Source of the DNA: Bog-756 sp963699055
GTDB taxonomy: Bacteria > Actinomycetota > Acidimicrobiia > Acidimicrobiales > RAAP-2
Direction of reading: 5' to 3'
Length of the DNA stretch: 64,000 bases
Assembly (NCBI GenBank): GCA_963699055.1
Contig: CAVOTA010000002.1
Location: 930,001 to 994,000, forward strand
Both the position numbers and the translations under genes were made by a program. Shown one piece after another: positions 52,472-62,417 of the stretch (within the stretch, counting starts at the first letter, position 1; each line of letters starts with the position of its first letter). A model generated the notes under the pieces. That model saw only the letters and a list, made by a program, of their open reading frames with translations, searched no databases and was not told the DNA's origin.

Positions 52472-53722
52472 TCAGTTGGGACGGAGCAGCATGCCGGCCC
52501 CGGCCGTGATGTTCGAGCCCTCGTCGGCCAGGATGAACGATCCGGTCGACCGGTTCCGGCGGTACGGGTCGTAGAACAGCGGCTGGGTGACCCGCAGGGC
52601 GACACGGCCGACCTCGTTGAGGGTCAGCGTGGTCGCCCCCTCGTCGCGGTGGAGGGTGTTCACGTCGAGCCGGTACTGCAGGTCCCGGACCACGGCCCGC
52701 ACCCAGCGGGTGGTGTGCTTGAGCATCAGGAAGTCGCCCACCTTCAACGGCTTGTCCGTCATCCAGCACACCATGGCCTCGAGGTCCTGGCCCACGACCG
52801 GCTGGTTGTGCGGCCGGCAGATCATGTCGCCCCGGGAGATGTCGATGTTGTCGGCGAGCCGCATGGTGACCGACATCGGCGAGAAGGCCTCCTCGACCGG
52901 GCCCTCGAACGTGTCGATGCTGGCGATGGTCGTCGTCAGTCCCGACGGCAGGACCATGACCTCGTCGCCCGGCTTGAACACACCGCCCTCGACCCGTCCG
53001 GCGTAGCCCCGGTAGTCGTGGTACTCGGCGGCGTGCGGACGGATCACCCACTGGACGGGCATGCGGGAGTCGATCAGGTTCCGGTCCGACGCGATGTACA
53101 CCGTCTCGAGGTGGTGCAGCAGCGACGTGCCCTGGTACCAGTCCATGTTGGCCGACCGGGTCACCACGTTGTCGCCCTGGAGCGCGCTGATCGGGATGAA
53201 GGTCACGTCGGTCACGTCGAGCCGGCTGGCGAAGGCGGTGAACTCGGCGCAGATGCGGTCGAAGACCTCCTGGTCGTAGTCGACCAGGTCCATCTTGTTG
53301 ATGCACACCAGCAGGTGCGGCACCCGCAGCAGCGACGCCAGGAAGGCGTGGCGCCGGGTCTGCTCCACGATGCCCTTGCGGGCGTCGATCAGGACCATCG
53401 TGAGGTCGGCCGTCGAGTTCCCGGTGACCATGTTGCGCGTGTACTGCACGTGTCCGGGGGTGTCGGCGATGATGAACTTGCGGGCGGGCGTGGCGAAGTA
53501 GCGGTAGGCCACGTCGATGGTGATGCCCTGCTCGCGCTCGGCCCGCAGTCCGTCGGTCAGCAGCGCGAGGTCGGTGTAGTCGTTGCCGCGCTGGACCGAG
53601 ACCCGCTCGACGGCCTCGAGCTGGTCCTCGAAGATCGCCTTCGAGTCGTAGAGCAGGCGACCGATGAGGGTGCTCTTGCCGTCGTCCACCGAGCCGGCGG
53701 TTGCGAACCGCAGCAGTTCCAT
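52472..53722 (-). CDS. cysN: Sulfate adenylyltransferase large subunit (GTPase)
   Basis: 416 residues. The EF-Tu-like GTPase motifs are AGSVDDGKSTLIGRLL (G1), DTPGHVQYTRNM (G3) and INKMDLV (G4). YDSKAIFEDQL and GLRAEREQGITIDVAYRYF are typical of CysN. With CysD it forms APS from ATP and sulfate, driven by GTP hydrolysis. ATG 53722 overlaps the cysD stop (ATGA), so synthesis of the two subunits is coupled. Its C-terminus ends at the third domain, with no fused kinase. Confidence 0.95.
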   Translation of the reverse strand: MELLRFATAGSVDDGKSTLIGRLLYDSKAIFEDQLEAVERVSVQRGNDYTDLALLTDGLRAEREQGITIDVAYRYFATPARKFIIADTPGHVQYTRNMVTGNSTADLTMVLIDARKGIVEQTRRHAFLASLLRVPHLLVCINKMDLVDYDQEVFDRICAEFTAFASRLDVTDVTFIPISALQGDNVVTRSANMDWYQGTSLLHHLETVYIASDRNLIDSRMPVQWVIRPHAAEYHDYRGYAGRVEGGVFKPGDEVMVLPSGLTTTIASIDTFEGPVEEAFSPMSVTMRLADNIDISRGDMICRPHNQPVVGQDLEAMVCWMTDKPLKVGDFLMLKHTTRWVRAVVRDLQYRLDVNTLHRDEGATTLTLNEVGRVALRVTQPLFYDPYRRNRSTGSFILADEGSNITAGAGMLLRPN

Positions 53723-54657
53723 CAGAAGTACCCCTCGCGCTTGCGATCTTCCATCGCCGCCTCGCTCACCCGGTCGTCCGCCCGGGTCGCCCCGCGCTCG
53801 GTCAGCCGGGAGGCCGCCACCTCGAGGATGATGTCGTCCACCGTGGACGCCGAGGACTCGACGGCTCCGGTGCAGGTCATGTCGCCGACGGTGCGGTAGC
53901 GCACCACGGCCTCGAAGCGCTCCTCGTCCCCCCGCGGGGTGACGAAGGGCCCCGTCGACAGGAGCATGCCGTCGCGGCGGAACACCTCGCGCCGGTGGGA
54001 GTAGTAGATCGACGGCAGGTCGAGCCCTTCCTCGCCGATGTACTGCCACACGTCGAGCTCGGTCCAGTCCGAGATGGGGAAGACCCGGATGTGCTCGCCG
54101 GCGGCGTGGCGGCCGTTGTACAGCGACCACAGCTCGGGCCGCTGGTTCTTCGGGTCCCACTGGCCGAACTCGTCGCGGAACGAGTACACCCGCTCCTTGG
54201 CGCGGGCCTTCTCCTCGTCGCGGCGGGCCCCGCCGAACACGGCGTCGAATTTGTACTCGGTGATGGCGTCCAGCAGCGTGCGGGTCTGGAGCCGGTTGCG
54301 CGACGGGTCGCTCCCCGACTCCTCGGTGGAGCGACCCGAGTCGATCGAGTCCTGCACCGAGGCCACGATCAGCTGGGCCCCGAGATCGGCCACCATCCGG
54401 TCACGGAACTCCAGCACCTCGGGGAAGTTGTGGCCGGTGTCGATGTGCATCACCGGGAACGGGATCCGGCCCGGGGCGAACGCCTTCTGGGCGATCCGGA
54501 GCATGATGACCGAGTCCTTGCCGCCCGAGAACAGCAGGACCGGACGCTCGAATTCGGCGGCCACCTCCCGGACGATGTGGATCGAGGCGGCCTCGATCGC
54601 CCGTAGGTGCGACAGCTGGTACTGCCCCGATACCGCGCTCCCCTGTCCCGTATCCAT
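53722..54657 (-). CDS. cysD: Sulfate adenylyltransferase small subunit
   Basis: 311 residues. LSHLRAIEAASIHIVREV and PVLLFSGGKDSVIML (PP-loop) open the ATP pyrophosphatase domain. MHIDTGHNFPEVLEFRD, FGGARRDEEKARAKERVYS and FPISDWTELDVWQYI are canonical CysD blocks. The C-terminus ends in MEDRKREGYF as in other CysD proteins. It is the first gene of cysDNC. The promoter probably lies in the 240 bp shared with the divergent GNAT gene; TAAGTT at 54666-54671 is 8 nt before ATG 54657. Confidence 0.95.
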   Translation of the reverse strand: MDTGQGSAVSGQYQLSHLRAIEAASIHIVREVAAEFERPVLLFSGGKDSVIMLRIAQKAFAPGRIPFPVMHIDTGHNFPEVLEFRDRMVADLGAQLIVASVQDSIDSGRSTEESGSDPSRNRLQTRTLLDAITEYKFDAVFGGARRDEEKARAKERVYSFRDEFGQWDPKNQRPELWSLYNGRHAAGEHIRVFPISDWTELDVWQYIGEEGLDLPSIYYSHRREVFRRDGMLLSTGPFVTPRGDEERFEAVVRYRTVGDMTCTGAVESSASTVDDIILEVAASRLTERGATRADDRVSEAAMEDRKREGYF

Positions 54658-54665
54658 AGCTGACC

Positions 54666-54671
54666 AACTTA
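54666..54671 (-). promoter_or_regulatory. Predicted -10 element (TAAGTT, minus strand) for cysDNC
   Basis: TAAGTT ends 8 nt before ATG 54657. Further upstream is the palindrome CGGAATTCCG at about 54708-54717, a possible operator. An alternative promoter uses TTGGGT and TATCCC near 54700-54730. Confidence 0.4.
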
Positions 54672-54898
54672 CCTGATGGGGGGCATGAAGAAAAAGGGGG
54701 ATAGGGCGGAATTCCGGGGTTCACCCAAGTTGCAACCGTCGCCGCCGTCGGGGACGGCGACCGGCGGTGACGGGCCCGCCGGGGCCGGGGGAGGTCCCCC
54801 GGGGCGCATCCGGGGCCCGGTGGGGCCGTAGTGTGTGGTGCGCCACGAAGGCCACGAGCTGACCCCGGGCGGGCCCGGGACCGTCGGAGGAGACAGGG

Positions 54899-55543
54899 AT
54901 GGGGACCGACGGGTCGGGGGACGGGAGCGGGGCGGCCGGCTCCAGCCCCGCGCCGGTGGTCCGGACCGGTGGCCCGGACGACGCCGGGGCCGCGGCCCGG
55001 CTGCACGCCACCCGGATCGCCGACGGCTTCCTGTCATTCCTCGGGCCGGCGTTCCTCACCCGGCTCTACCGCCGGATCGCCGCCACGCCCGACTCGTTCC
55101 TCCTGGTGGCCGAAGCCGACGGGTCGGTGCTCGGGTTCGTCGCCGGCTCGGCCGACGTGGGCGCGCTCTACCGGACCTTCCTGGTCCACGACGGCCTGGC
55201 CGCCGGGGTGGCGGCCGCACCCCGGCTGGTCCGGGGGTGGCGCCGGGTACTCGAGACCCTCCGGCACGGGGGCGGCGGGGCCGGCACCGGTCGGGGCACC
55301 GAGCTGCTGGCCATCGCCGTCGACCCCGCACACGCCGGCCGGGGTGTCGGCGGCGCGCTGGTGGCCGCCTTCCTCGACCGGGTGGCGGCGTCCGGTGCCA
55401 CCGCCGCCTACGTGGTGGTCGGGGCGGACAACGCGTCGGCCGTCGGCCTCTACGCCCGGGCCGGCTTCGCGCCCGTCGACGAGTTCGAGCTCCACGCCGG
55501 CACCCGGTCGCTCCTCATGCAGTGGCCGGGGGAGACGTCGTGA
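54899..55543 (+). CDS. GNAT family N-acetyltransferase
   Basis: 214 residues from ATG 54899 with GGAGGAG about 8 nt upstream. The acetyl-CoA site is LLAIAVDPAHAGRGVGGALVAAFL (Gly-rich V-x-x-x-x-R/Q-G-x-G-x-G/A motif). Then come YVVVGADNASAVGLYARAGF and the end strand. PseH is a GNAT protein that acetylates the 4-amino group of a nucleotide sugar. The position of this gene directly before a sugar-phosphate transferase and a DegT aminotransferase (GTGA overlaps) fits a similar role. A different amine acceptor is possible. Confidence 0.88.
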   Translation: MGTDGSGDGSGAAGSSPAPVVRTGGPDDAGAAARLHATRIADGFLSFLGPAFLTRLYRRIAATPDSFLLVAEADGSVLGFVAGSADVGALYRTFLVHDGLAAGVAAAPRLVRGWRRVLETLRHGGGGAGTGRGTELLAIAVDPAHAGRGVGGALVAAFLDRVAASGATAAYVVVGADNASAVGLYARAGFAPVDEFELHAGTRSLLMQWPGETS

Positions 55544-56498
55544 GCATCGTGGGCCTGGCCGTCGTGGCCTTCGTGGTGACGCTGGTGCTGACCCCCCTGG
55601 CCATCGTCGTCGCCACCCGTACCGGCATCATGGACCGGCCCGGCGAACTGAAGGAGCAGCACCGGCCGGTCCCCTACCTCGGCGGGGTCGCCGTCCTGGC
55701 CGGGGTGCTGGTCGCCGTCCTGTCGGACCGGCCGTCGCTGGCCGCCCCGTTGCTCACGGCCACGGCGCTGGGCGTGGCCGACGACCGGTTCGACCTCCCG
55801 CCGGCGGTCCGGGTCGCCGGGGAGCTGGTCGTGGGTGCCCTGGTGGTCGCCACCTGCCCCGTGCACCTGCCGGGGACGGTGGCCGCGGTGGCACTGGTCC
55901 TGGTGACCGTGCTGCTGGTGAACGGGGTCAACCTGATGGACGGACTGGACATGCTCGCCGGCGGGACGGTGGCGGTGGCCGGCGTCGGGTTCGCCGTCGT
56001 CCTCGCCGGCGCCGGCCGTCAGGTCGGTGTGGCCCTGGCCGCCGCCCTGCTGGCCTTCCTGGTCTTCAACCGCCCCCCGGCCCGCATCTACCTGGGCGAC
56101 GGCGGCGCCTACCTGCTCGGGACCGCGCTGGCCGTCCTGCTGGCCATGGCCTGGGGACCGTTCGTGCCCACCTCGACCGGCATCGCCACCTTCGCCCTGG
56201 TGGCCCTGCCCGCCGCCGAAGTGGCCTTCGCCGTGACCCGGCGGCTGCGGGGGCGCCGGTCGGTGCTGGCCGGGGACCGGGGCCATCCCTACGACCGCCT
56301 GGTGGCACGGGGGTGGGCGCGCCCGTCGGCCAGTGCCGCCTACATCGCCGCCCAGGGGATCCTGACGGTGGGGGCCGTGCTCGCCTACCGTCGGTCCTCG
56401 CTGGCGCTCGCCGTGGCCGTCGACGTGGCGGGCGCGGTGGCGCTGGTCGTGGCCGCCGGACTGGTCGGCGCCCTGTCCCCCGACGAGGAGGTCGCCCC

Positions 56499-56502
<4 letters not shown>
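55540..56502 (+). CDS. WecA/MraY-type polyprenyl-phosphate sugar-1-phosphate transferase
   Basis: 320 residues with about ten membrane segments. DRPGELKEQHRPVPYLGG, GVADDRFDL, NGVNLMDGLDMLAGG and PARIYLGDGGAYLLG are the PNPT motifs, with both catalytic Asp pairs present. DRGHPYDRLV is the C-terminal loop that fixes the nucleotide sugar. It transfers a sugar phosphate from a UDP-sugar to polyprenyl phosphate and so would start the repeat unit. It is smaller than WecA, but such lengths are normal for single-pathway initiators. GTG 55540 overlaps the GNAT stop and the DegT start overlaps its own stop, so the three genes form one unit. Confidence 0.9.
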
Positions 56503-57626
<1,124 letters not shown>

Positions 57627-57633
57627 CGGAGGA

Positions 57634-58473
57634 TCAGCCGGTGCGCTCCTGCATCGACTCGATGGGGAACTGGGTCCCGAGCCGGCCGCGGGCCCCGTCG
57701 TACAGTCCGCGTCCCATGGCCCGCAGGCGCACCATGCGACCCTTCGGCTCGCGCAGGACGGCCCGGCCGACCAGCTTGGTGATGTTGCGCGGGTAGTAGC
57801 CCACCCGCTTCTTCACGTGCATGTGCACGTAGAGCATGTTCCGGGCCTCGTAGTAGTACTTCCACACCGGGACGGAGTCGCCCTGGCGGATGGCGTCGTG
57901 GCGGACGTAGGCGTCCCCGACCACCCGCATCGGGTAGCCCGCCTGGGGGATGCGCCACTGGAGGTACTCGGTGTCCTCGGCCCACCAGAACAGTTCGGCC
58001 ATGGGCAGACCGACCTCCTCGACGATCTCGCGGGCGACCAGGAACCCGCACCACGACGGCCACGCCCCGAACGTCCCGTCGAGCTGGTAGCTGACCGGGA
58101 AGGTGAACGCCCGGGACGGGTCCTTGGCCGCCACCACCCACAGGCGCTCGAGGCACTCGGGATCGGGCCGCATGTCGTCGTCGAGGACCCAGGCGTGGTG
58201 GTAGGGCATGGTCAGGAAGTGCTGGAGGGCCAGCGCGTACCCGCCGGCCGGACCGCCGTTGTGGTCCGAGCGGACCAGGGTGACCGGTGGGCAGTCCTCG
58301 GGGAAGTCGGCCGGGTCGACGGGCGGGGTGCTGGCGTTGTCCACGACCAGCACGGCCTGGGGCGGCGTCGTCTGGGCGGCGATCGACCGCAGACACCGCT
58401 CCAACGAGGCCGGCGCGTTGTACGTCAGCACCACGGCCACGGCCGACAGCTCGGGATCGGTCACCGTCGCCAT
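57634..58473 (-). CDS. Glycosyltransferase family 2 protein (rhamnosyltransferase-like)
   Basis: 279 residues from ATG 58473. AVAVVLTYNAPASLERCLRS and VLVVDNAST form the nucleotide-binding part. WVLDDDMRPDPECLERL gives the DxD. GFLVAREIVEEVGLPMAELF and WWAEDTEYLQWR contain the catalytic acidic pair. The layout matches inverting rhamnosyl- or galactofuranosyltransferase-like GT2 proteins. It has no membrane segment. It follows the methyltransferase gene 13 bp away on the same strand, so the two are co-transcribed. Confidence 0.88.
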   Translation of the reverse strand: MATVTDPELSAVAVVLTYNAPASLERCLRSIAAQTTPPQAVLVVDNASTPPVDPADFPEDCPPVTLVRSDHNGGPAGGYALALQHFLTMPYHHAWVLDDDMRPDPECLERLWVVAAKDPSRAFTFPVSYQLDGTFGAWPSWCGFLVAREIVEEVGLPMAELFWWAEDTEYLQWRIPQAGYPMRVVGDAYVRHDAIRQGDSVPVWKYYYEARNMLYVHMHVKKRVGYYPRNITKLVGRAVLREPKGRMVRLRAMGRGLYDGARGRLGTQFPIESMQERTG

Positions 58474-58486
58474 GCCCGCCCGCCGA

Positions 58487-59485
58487 TCAGGGCCGGTGGG
58501 CCAGGACGAACCAGCCCGTCTCGTCGCGGGCGGCGTCGACCACCAGGCCGGTGCGGTCGAACCACGGCTGCAGGTCGGCCCACGTGTAGCGGTACTCGAC
58601 GGGCGCGCTGAGCCGGTCGAACGTGTCGAGGACCAGGCTGCGGAACGGCTTGCCCCGGTAGGCGTCCATCGGCAGCGCGGCCAGGGACCCCACACCGTGG
58701 GCCTCCCCCCAGGCACCCGGGACCACGAAGGCCCACCACAGGACGGCGGCGATCGGTGTCGACAGCGCCTTGAGGGCCGGGTGGGACAGCCGGGTCGTCA
58801 CCTTGCGCAGGGCGGTGGCGCACGACAGGGCCAGTGACCGCAGGCCCACGGTCTCGGGTCGGCTGTAGAGGTACAGGAGCACCTGGCCCTGCGGGGCCAG
58901 GAAGGTGAGGAGCCGCTCGAATCCGGCGAAGGGGTCGTCGAGGTGGTGCAGCACCCCGAGGCTCGAGATGAAGTCGAAGCTGCCCGGGGCGAACGGGGCG
59001 TCGCGGAGGTCCGAACGGATCACCGTGGCGCCCTCGATGTCGGCCAGGTTGCGGGCCGCGGCCTCGGCGGCCGACGAGCCGTCGAGGGCCACCTCGGCCT
59101 CGAGGTGGCCGGCCAGGAAGCGGGTGTAGCGGCCCTTGCCGCACCCGGCGTCGAGCCCGACCTTGCCGGCCAGACCCTCCAGGTCGACGTCACGGAAGTA
59201 CACGGCGGCGAACGACTCGTCCTCGCCCCGCACCTCGTCGAAGGCGTTCCACTCGTAGCCGAAGCTGGCGAAGGTGCGCTCGGTCGACCCCTGCGGCCGG
59301 TTGGCCGTCGAGAAGTCGAGGACGCCGTGGCGGCGCTCGAAGCGGTGCCCGGCGTCACAGGTGACCCCGGCACCGTCGGGCAGGGGGGTGACCTCCTTGC
59401 CGCACGAAGGGCAGCGCAGGCGCTCGAGCACGGCCGCCGGAAGCGCGCTCCACTCCCCCTCGTGTCGCTCCCCTCGAGTCACCAC
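58487..59485 (-). CDS. SAM-dependent methyltransferase with zinc-ribbon-like N-terminus
   Basis: 332 residues. The N-terminal 50 contain LRCPSCGKEV and CDAGHRF, a Trm112-like zinc-binding site. The Rossmann core has KVGLDAGCGKGRYTRFLAG (motif I), ALDGSSAA and SSLGVLHHLDDP. After the core there is a long insertion with hydrophobic helices (ALSCATALRK, AAVLWWAFVVPGAW), as in methyltransferases that work near the membrane or on lipid-linked sugars. GTG 59485 is supported by TAGGGT 6 nt upstream. Target unknown; the glycan is probable. Confidence 0.86.
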   Translation of the reverse strand: MVTRGERHEGEWSALPAAVLERLRCPSCGKEVTPLPDGAGVTCDAGHRFERRHGVLDFSTANRPQGSTERTFASFGYEWNAFDEVRGEDESFAAVYFRDVDLEGLAGKVGLDAGCGKGRYTRFLAGHLEAEVALDGSSAAEAAARNLADIEGATVIRSDLRDAPFAPGSFDFISSLGVLHHLDDPFAGFERLLTFLAPQGQVLLYLYSRPETVGLRSLALSCATALRKVTTRLSHPALKALSTPIAAVLWWAFVVPGAWGEAHGVGSLAALPMDAYRGKPFRSLVLDTFDRLSAPVEYRYTWADLQPWFDRTGLVVDAARDETGWFVLAHRP

Positions 59486-59491
59486 CGCGCA

Positions 59492-59497
59492 ACCCTA
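59492..59497 (-). promoter_or_regulatory. Predicted -10 element (TAGGGT, minus strand), leaderless GTG start
   Basis: TAGGGT ends 6 nt before GTG 59485 on the minus strand. No ribosome-binding site precedes the GTG. Confidence 0.5.
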
Positions 59498-59602
59498 GCG
59501 CCACCGGTGGCTCCCGCCGGCGAATTCCTGGTGAATGTCGCGTGCCGTCGCCGCGCCGTCATCCGCGGCGCTCCCGGCGCCGGGGACGGCCTCCGTCCCT
59601 GG

Positions 59603-60475
59603 TCAGGAGGGTGGAACGGTGCTCGGCCACAGGGACAGGTCGAGTTCGGGCAGCAGGTCGGCCAGGACGGCCACGTCGTCGCGGTAGAGGTCGCGGACCC
59701 GGGCCAGGGTGGCCGGGTCGAGGAGCGCCGCCGCCCGGCGGGGGGCGGCGGGCGGGCCCAACGGACGGGCCCGGTACCCGGGGTCGACCCCCAGGAACCG
59801 GTACGTGTCGGCCAGCGGCCCGGTCGGGTCGGCCACGCACCGCTCGAACTGGAGCACGCGGACCTGCTCCCGCGGGAGGTGCTCGAGGAGGAGGGTCAGC
59901 TGCGCGCCGTAGCAGCCGCGGTCGACGGCGTCGGCCAGGTAGGAGCCGGGGTGGGCGGGTCGCAGGTCGACGGTGCGGTCGAGCCCGTCGAGCAGGCGCT
60001 CGACGGGATCGCGCACGAGGACGAGCACGTTCGTCCGGGGCGCGGCACGGGCCAGCAGCGGCGGCACCCAGGCGTGGGCGGTGCCGTCCGGCGACCAGAA
60101 GCCGATGACCCGGCCCGGGCGCCGGGGGAACCAGGCGTGGAAGGCGGCCACCTCGGCCGGACCGAACGGCTCGGTGGCGAACGGGTCGAAGAAGTGGGCG
60201 GCGGCGGCCGAGTCGTGGCCGGGGGCGACGTCGGGGTGGTCGGCGACCAGGGACAGCCACCAGCGGCTACCGGCGGAGGCGGCGCCGAGCACGGCGAAGT
60301 CGGGCGGTCCGGTCCGCTCCCCGGGGGCCGGCGGCGGAGGGTCCGACCGGAAGTCCAGGTCCCCCGGGGTGGTCAGCCCGCTGCGGTGACGGAGGTCGGC
60401 CCGCAGGTCGGCGGGGAGCAGCCGGTGCAGCCGGGCGGGGACCCGATCGAGGGCGTTGCGGGCGCGCGTGGTCAC
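59603..60475 (-). CDS. Sulfotransferase-fold protein with degenerate PAPS motifs
   Basis: 290 residues. It aligns end to end with the next gene (60472-61335): FAVLGAASAGSRWWLSLVADHP versus GVGAQKGGTSWWFELLLEHP. The 5'-phosphosulfate loop has lost the Lys and the GGTS core (QKGGTSWW becomes ASAGSRWW). The 3'-phosphate motif RDPVERFRSG has become RDPVERLLDG, so its Ser is replaced by Asp. Both PAPS contacts are therefore altered, while the fold, length and flanking residues are kept. It may be a pseudoenzyme, a partner of the intact paralog, or use another donor. GTG 60475 overlaps the upstream TGA (GTGA), so the two are co-translated. Confidence 0.8.
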   Translation of the reverse strand: MTTRARNALDRVPARLHRLLPADLRADLRHRSGLTTPGDLDFRSDPPPPAPGERTGPPDFAVLGAASAGSRWWLSLVADHPDVAPGHDSAAAAHFFDPFATEPFGPAEVAAFHAWFPRRPGRVIGFWSPDGTAHAWVPPLLARAAPRTNVLVLVRDPVERLLDGLDRTVDLRPAHPGSYLADAVDRGCYGAQLTLLLEHLPREQVRVLQFERCVADPTGPLADTYRFLGVDPGYRARPLGPPAAPRRAAALLDPATLARVRDLYRDDVAVLADLLPELDLSLWPSTVPPS

Positions 60476-61335
60476 GACGGCTCCGTCCCGCCGGTGACCG
60501 ACGGCCACAGCTCCAGGTCCAACGTCGGCACCAGCCCGGCGAGCTCGTGGGCGTCGGTTCGGTAGAGGTCGCCCAGCCGGGCGGCGGCGGCCGGGTCCAC
60601 CGCCACCTTGGCGCCGCCGCTCACGTTGACCTCGCGGCGGAGCTCCGGCGGGTCGAACGGCTCGAGCCCCAGGAAGGCGTAGGTCCGCGCCAGCTCCGCC
60701 GCCGGGTCGGCCCGGCACTGCTCGTACTGGAGCACCAGGACCCGCTCGGCGGGGAAGAATTCGAGCCACCGCCGCAGCTGGCGGGCGTAGAAGCCCTGGC
60801 GGACGGCGTCGGCCACCGTGGCCGAGGTGTGGGGGGCGCCCATCCGCAACCGGAAGGTCAGCCCCGACCGGAACCGCTCGACGGGGTCGCGCACCAGCAG
60901 CAGGATCCGGGTGTCCGGCGCCGCCTCGGCCAGCACCGGCGCCACCCACGGGTAGGCGAAGTAGTCCGGGGTCCACTCGCCGGTGATCGTCCCCGGGGTG
61001 CGGGGGAACCAGCCGTGGTAGTCGGCGACCTGGGCCGGGCCGAACGGCTCGACGCAGAACCGGGTGAGGAAGTGGCGCTCCTTCGGGATGCCGGGCCGGG
61101 TGTAGACCCCCGGATGCTCGAGGAGGAGCTCGAACCACCAGCTGGTCCCGCCCTTCTGGGCGCCCACGCCGACGAAGTCGGGGGGTCCGACGACCTCGTC
61201 GGCCGCCGGCGCCGGCGGGGTGTGGTCGTACCCGACCTCCCACGGCGCGTAGTCGCCGCGGGCGTGGAGCAGGATGCTGCGCGCCGGGGGCGGGAGTCGG
61301 CGCAGCACCCTCCGGAGCGTGGGGGGCGTCGCCAT
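60472..61335 (-). CDS. Sulfotransferase (NDST/HSST-like)
   Basis: 287 residues from ATG 61335. DFVGVGAQKGGTSWWFELLLEHP is a textbook 5'-phosphosulfate loop with the catalytic Lys. LLLVRDPVERFRSGLTFRLRMG is the 3'-phosphate motif with Arg and Ser. RVLVLQYEQCRADPAAELARTYAFLG is the usual C-terminal block. It transfers sulfate from PAPS to a sugar hydroxyl or amine in the cytoplasm or at the membrane. The upstream cysDNC operon can supply PAPS. Its 3' end overlaps the degenerate paralog by 4 nt. Confidence 0.9.
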   Translation of the reverse strand: MATPPTLRRVLRRLPPPARSILLHARGDYAPWEVGYDHTPPAPAADEVVGPPDFVGVGAQKGGTSWWFELLLEHPGVYTRPGIPKERHFLTRFCVEPFGPAQVADYHGWFPRTPGTITGEWTPDYFAYPWVAPVLAEAAPDTRILLLVRDPVERFRSGLTFRLRMGAPHTSATVADAVRQGFYARQLRRWLEFFPAERVLVLQYEQCRADPAAELARTYAFLGLEPFDPPELRREVNVSGGAKVAVDPAAAARLGDLYRTDAHELAGLVPTLDLELWPSVTGGTEPS

Positions 61336-61390
61336 GACCTCAGGGTGGCACACCGGCCCGCCGGTGGACAACTCCCCCCCGCACGGGGGC

Positions 61391-61396
61391 TACCCT
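61391..61396 (+). promoter_or_regulatory. Predicted -10 element (TACCCT) before a leader ORF
   Basis: TACCCT ends 8 nt before ATG 61405, which would be translated from a leaderless transcript. Confidence 0.4.
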
Positions 61397-61404
61397 TGCG
61401 CTCC

Positions 61405-61455
61405 ATGCGCCGTCCCGACGCCACCACCGGCCCCCGCCCCGAGCCGTCGCGTTGA
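61405..61455 (+). CDS. Predicted 16-codon leader ORF coupled to a sulfotransferase
   Basis: ATG 61405 to TGA 61453-61455 encodes MRRPDATTGPRPEPSR. Its stop overlaps the TTG start of the sulfotransferase (TTGA), and 14 of its 16 codons end in G or C, which is coding-like. It could be a leader that sets translation of the rare TTG start. Alternatively it is the true N-terminus joined by a frameshift. No sequence homology can be claimed for so short a peptide. Confidence 0.4.
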   Translation: MRRPDATTGPRPEPSR

Positions 61456-62417
61456 CCGGCGGCCGTCCCTCCCCCGTCGTCATCGCCGGGCTCCCGCGGT
61501 CGGGGACGACGTGGACCATGCGGGTCCTCGGGACGAGCCCGGGCACGACCAAGGTCCTCGAGCCGGACAACGAGGACAAGTACCCCGCGGCCATCCACGC
61601 CAAGCACCGGCTCGGCCGCTACCCCTGCCTGGTACCCGGCCAGCAGGCACGCGCCTACCACGGGCTGTGGGCCTGGATCCTCGCCGGCGGCCACGAGGAC
61701 TGGCGGAGCCTGCAGGCGCGGCGCATCCTCGGGCCGGGGGCGACCACCCGGATCTTCGACGGGCGCATGGACGCCACCACCTGGTTCGCGTCCACGCTGG
61801 CCCGCGACCCGCGCCCGGGCACGCCGGTACCCGGGCGGGTGGTGGCCAAGTCCATCCACGCCCAGCTCTCCCTCGAGTGGATCGACCGCGCCTTCGACGT
61901 CACCCCGCTCGTCCTGCTCCGGCACCCGGCCAACGTGCTGGCCAGCTGGATGGAGGTCGACCTGAAGGACGGCCGCAACGCCACCCTCGAGTCCCGCCCC
62001 GAGGTACGGGCGCGCTACGTGGACCGGTGGGGCGTGCCCCTGCCCGGCGACGACCCGGTGGAGAAGATGAGCTGGCGGATCGGCCTGCTCGTGGCCGCCC
62101 TCGAGGAGGCGCTGGTCCGCAACCCGCACTGGCAGATGCGCACCCACGAACAGCTCTGCACCGACTCGGTGGCCACCTTCCGCACCCTCTTCGACGACCT
62201 GGGCCTGGTCTGGGGCGAGGGCACCGAGCAGTTCCTGGTCGAGAACGACACACCGGGCGAGGGCTTCGTGACCAAGCGGGTGGCGGCCGACGTGGTGGAC
62301 TCGTGGCAGAAGCGCCTGGACGACGGGCAGCTGGCGACGTTGCGCCGCGTGCTCGCCACCTTCCCCGTCACCACCTGGTCGGACGCCGACTTCGAACGCA
62401 CCGGGCCCCGCGACTGA
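61452..62417 (+). CDS. Sulfotransferase family protein
   Basis: 321 residues starting at TTG 61452. VVIAGLPRSGTTWTMRVL is the 5'-phosphosulfate loop, here right after the start as in most members. LVLLRHPANVLASWMEVD is the 3'-phosphate motif (Arg and Ser kept). KSIHAQLSLEWIDRAF and YRTLFDDLGL-like helices complete the fold. It is less related to the 60472 pair and belongs to the broad Sulfotransfer_1/3 type. There is no better start codon in frame, hence the interest of the coupled leader ORF. Its stop directly abuts the stop of the convergent asparagine synthase gene. Confidence 0.86.
   Translation: MTGGRPSPVVIAGLPRSGTTWTMRVLGTSPGTTKVLEPDNEDKYPAAIHAKHRLGRYPCLVPGQQARAYHGLWAWILAGGHEDWRSLQARRILGPGATTRIFDGRMDATTWFASTLARDPRPGTPVPGRVVAKSIHAQLSLEWIDRAFDVTPLVLLRHPANVLASWMEVDLKDGRNATLESRPEVRARYVDRWGVPLPGDDPVEKMSWRIGLLVAALEEALVRNPHWQMRTHEQLCTDSVATFRTLFDDLGLVWGEGTEQFLVENDTPGEGFVTKRVAADVVDSWQKRLDDGQLATLRRVLATFPVTTWSDADFERTGPRD

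Noticed and set aside
54685..54831. 48-codon ORF starting MKKKGDRAEF in the cysD/GNAT gap
   Set aside because: Overlaps the likely promoters, becomes Gly/Pro low-complexity, and no ribosome site is convincing.
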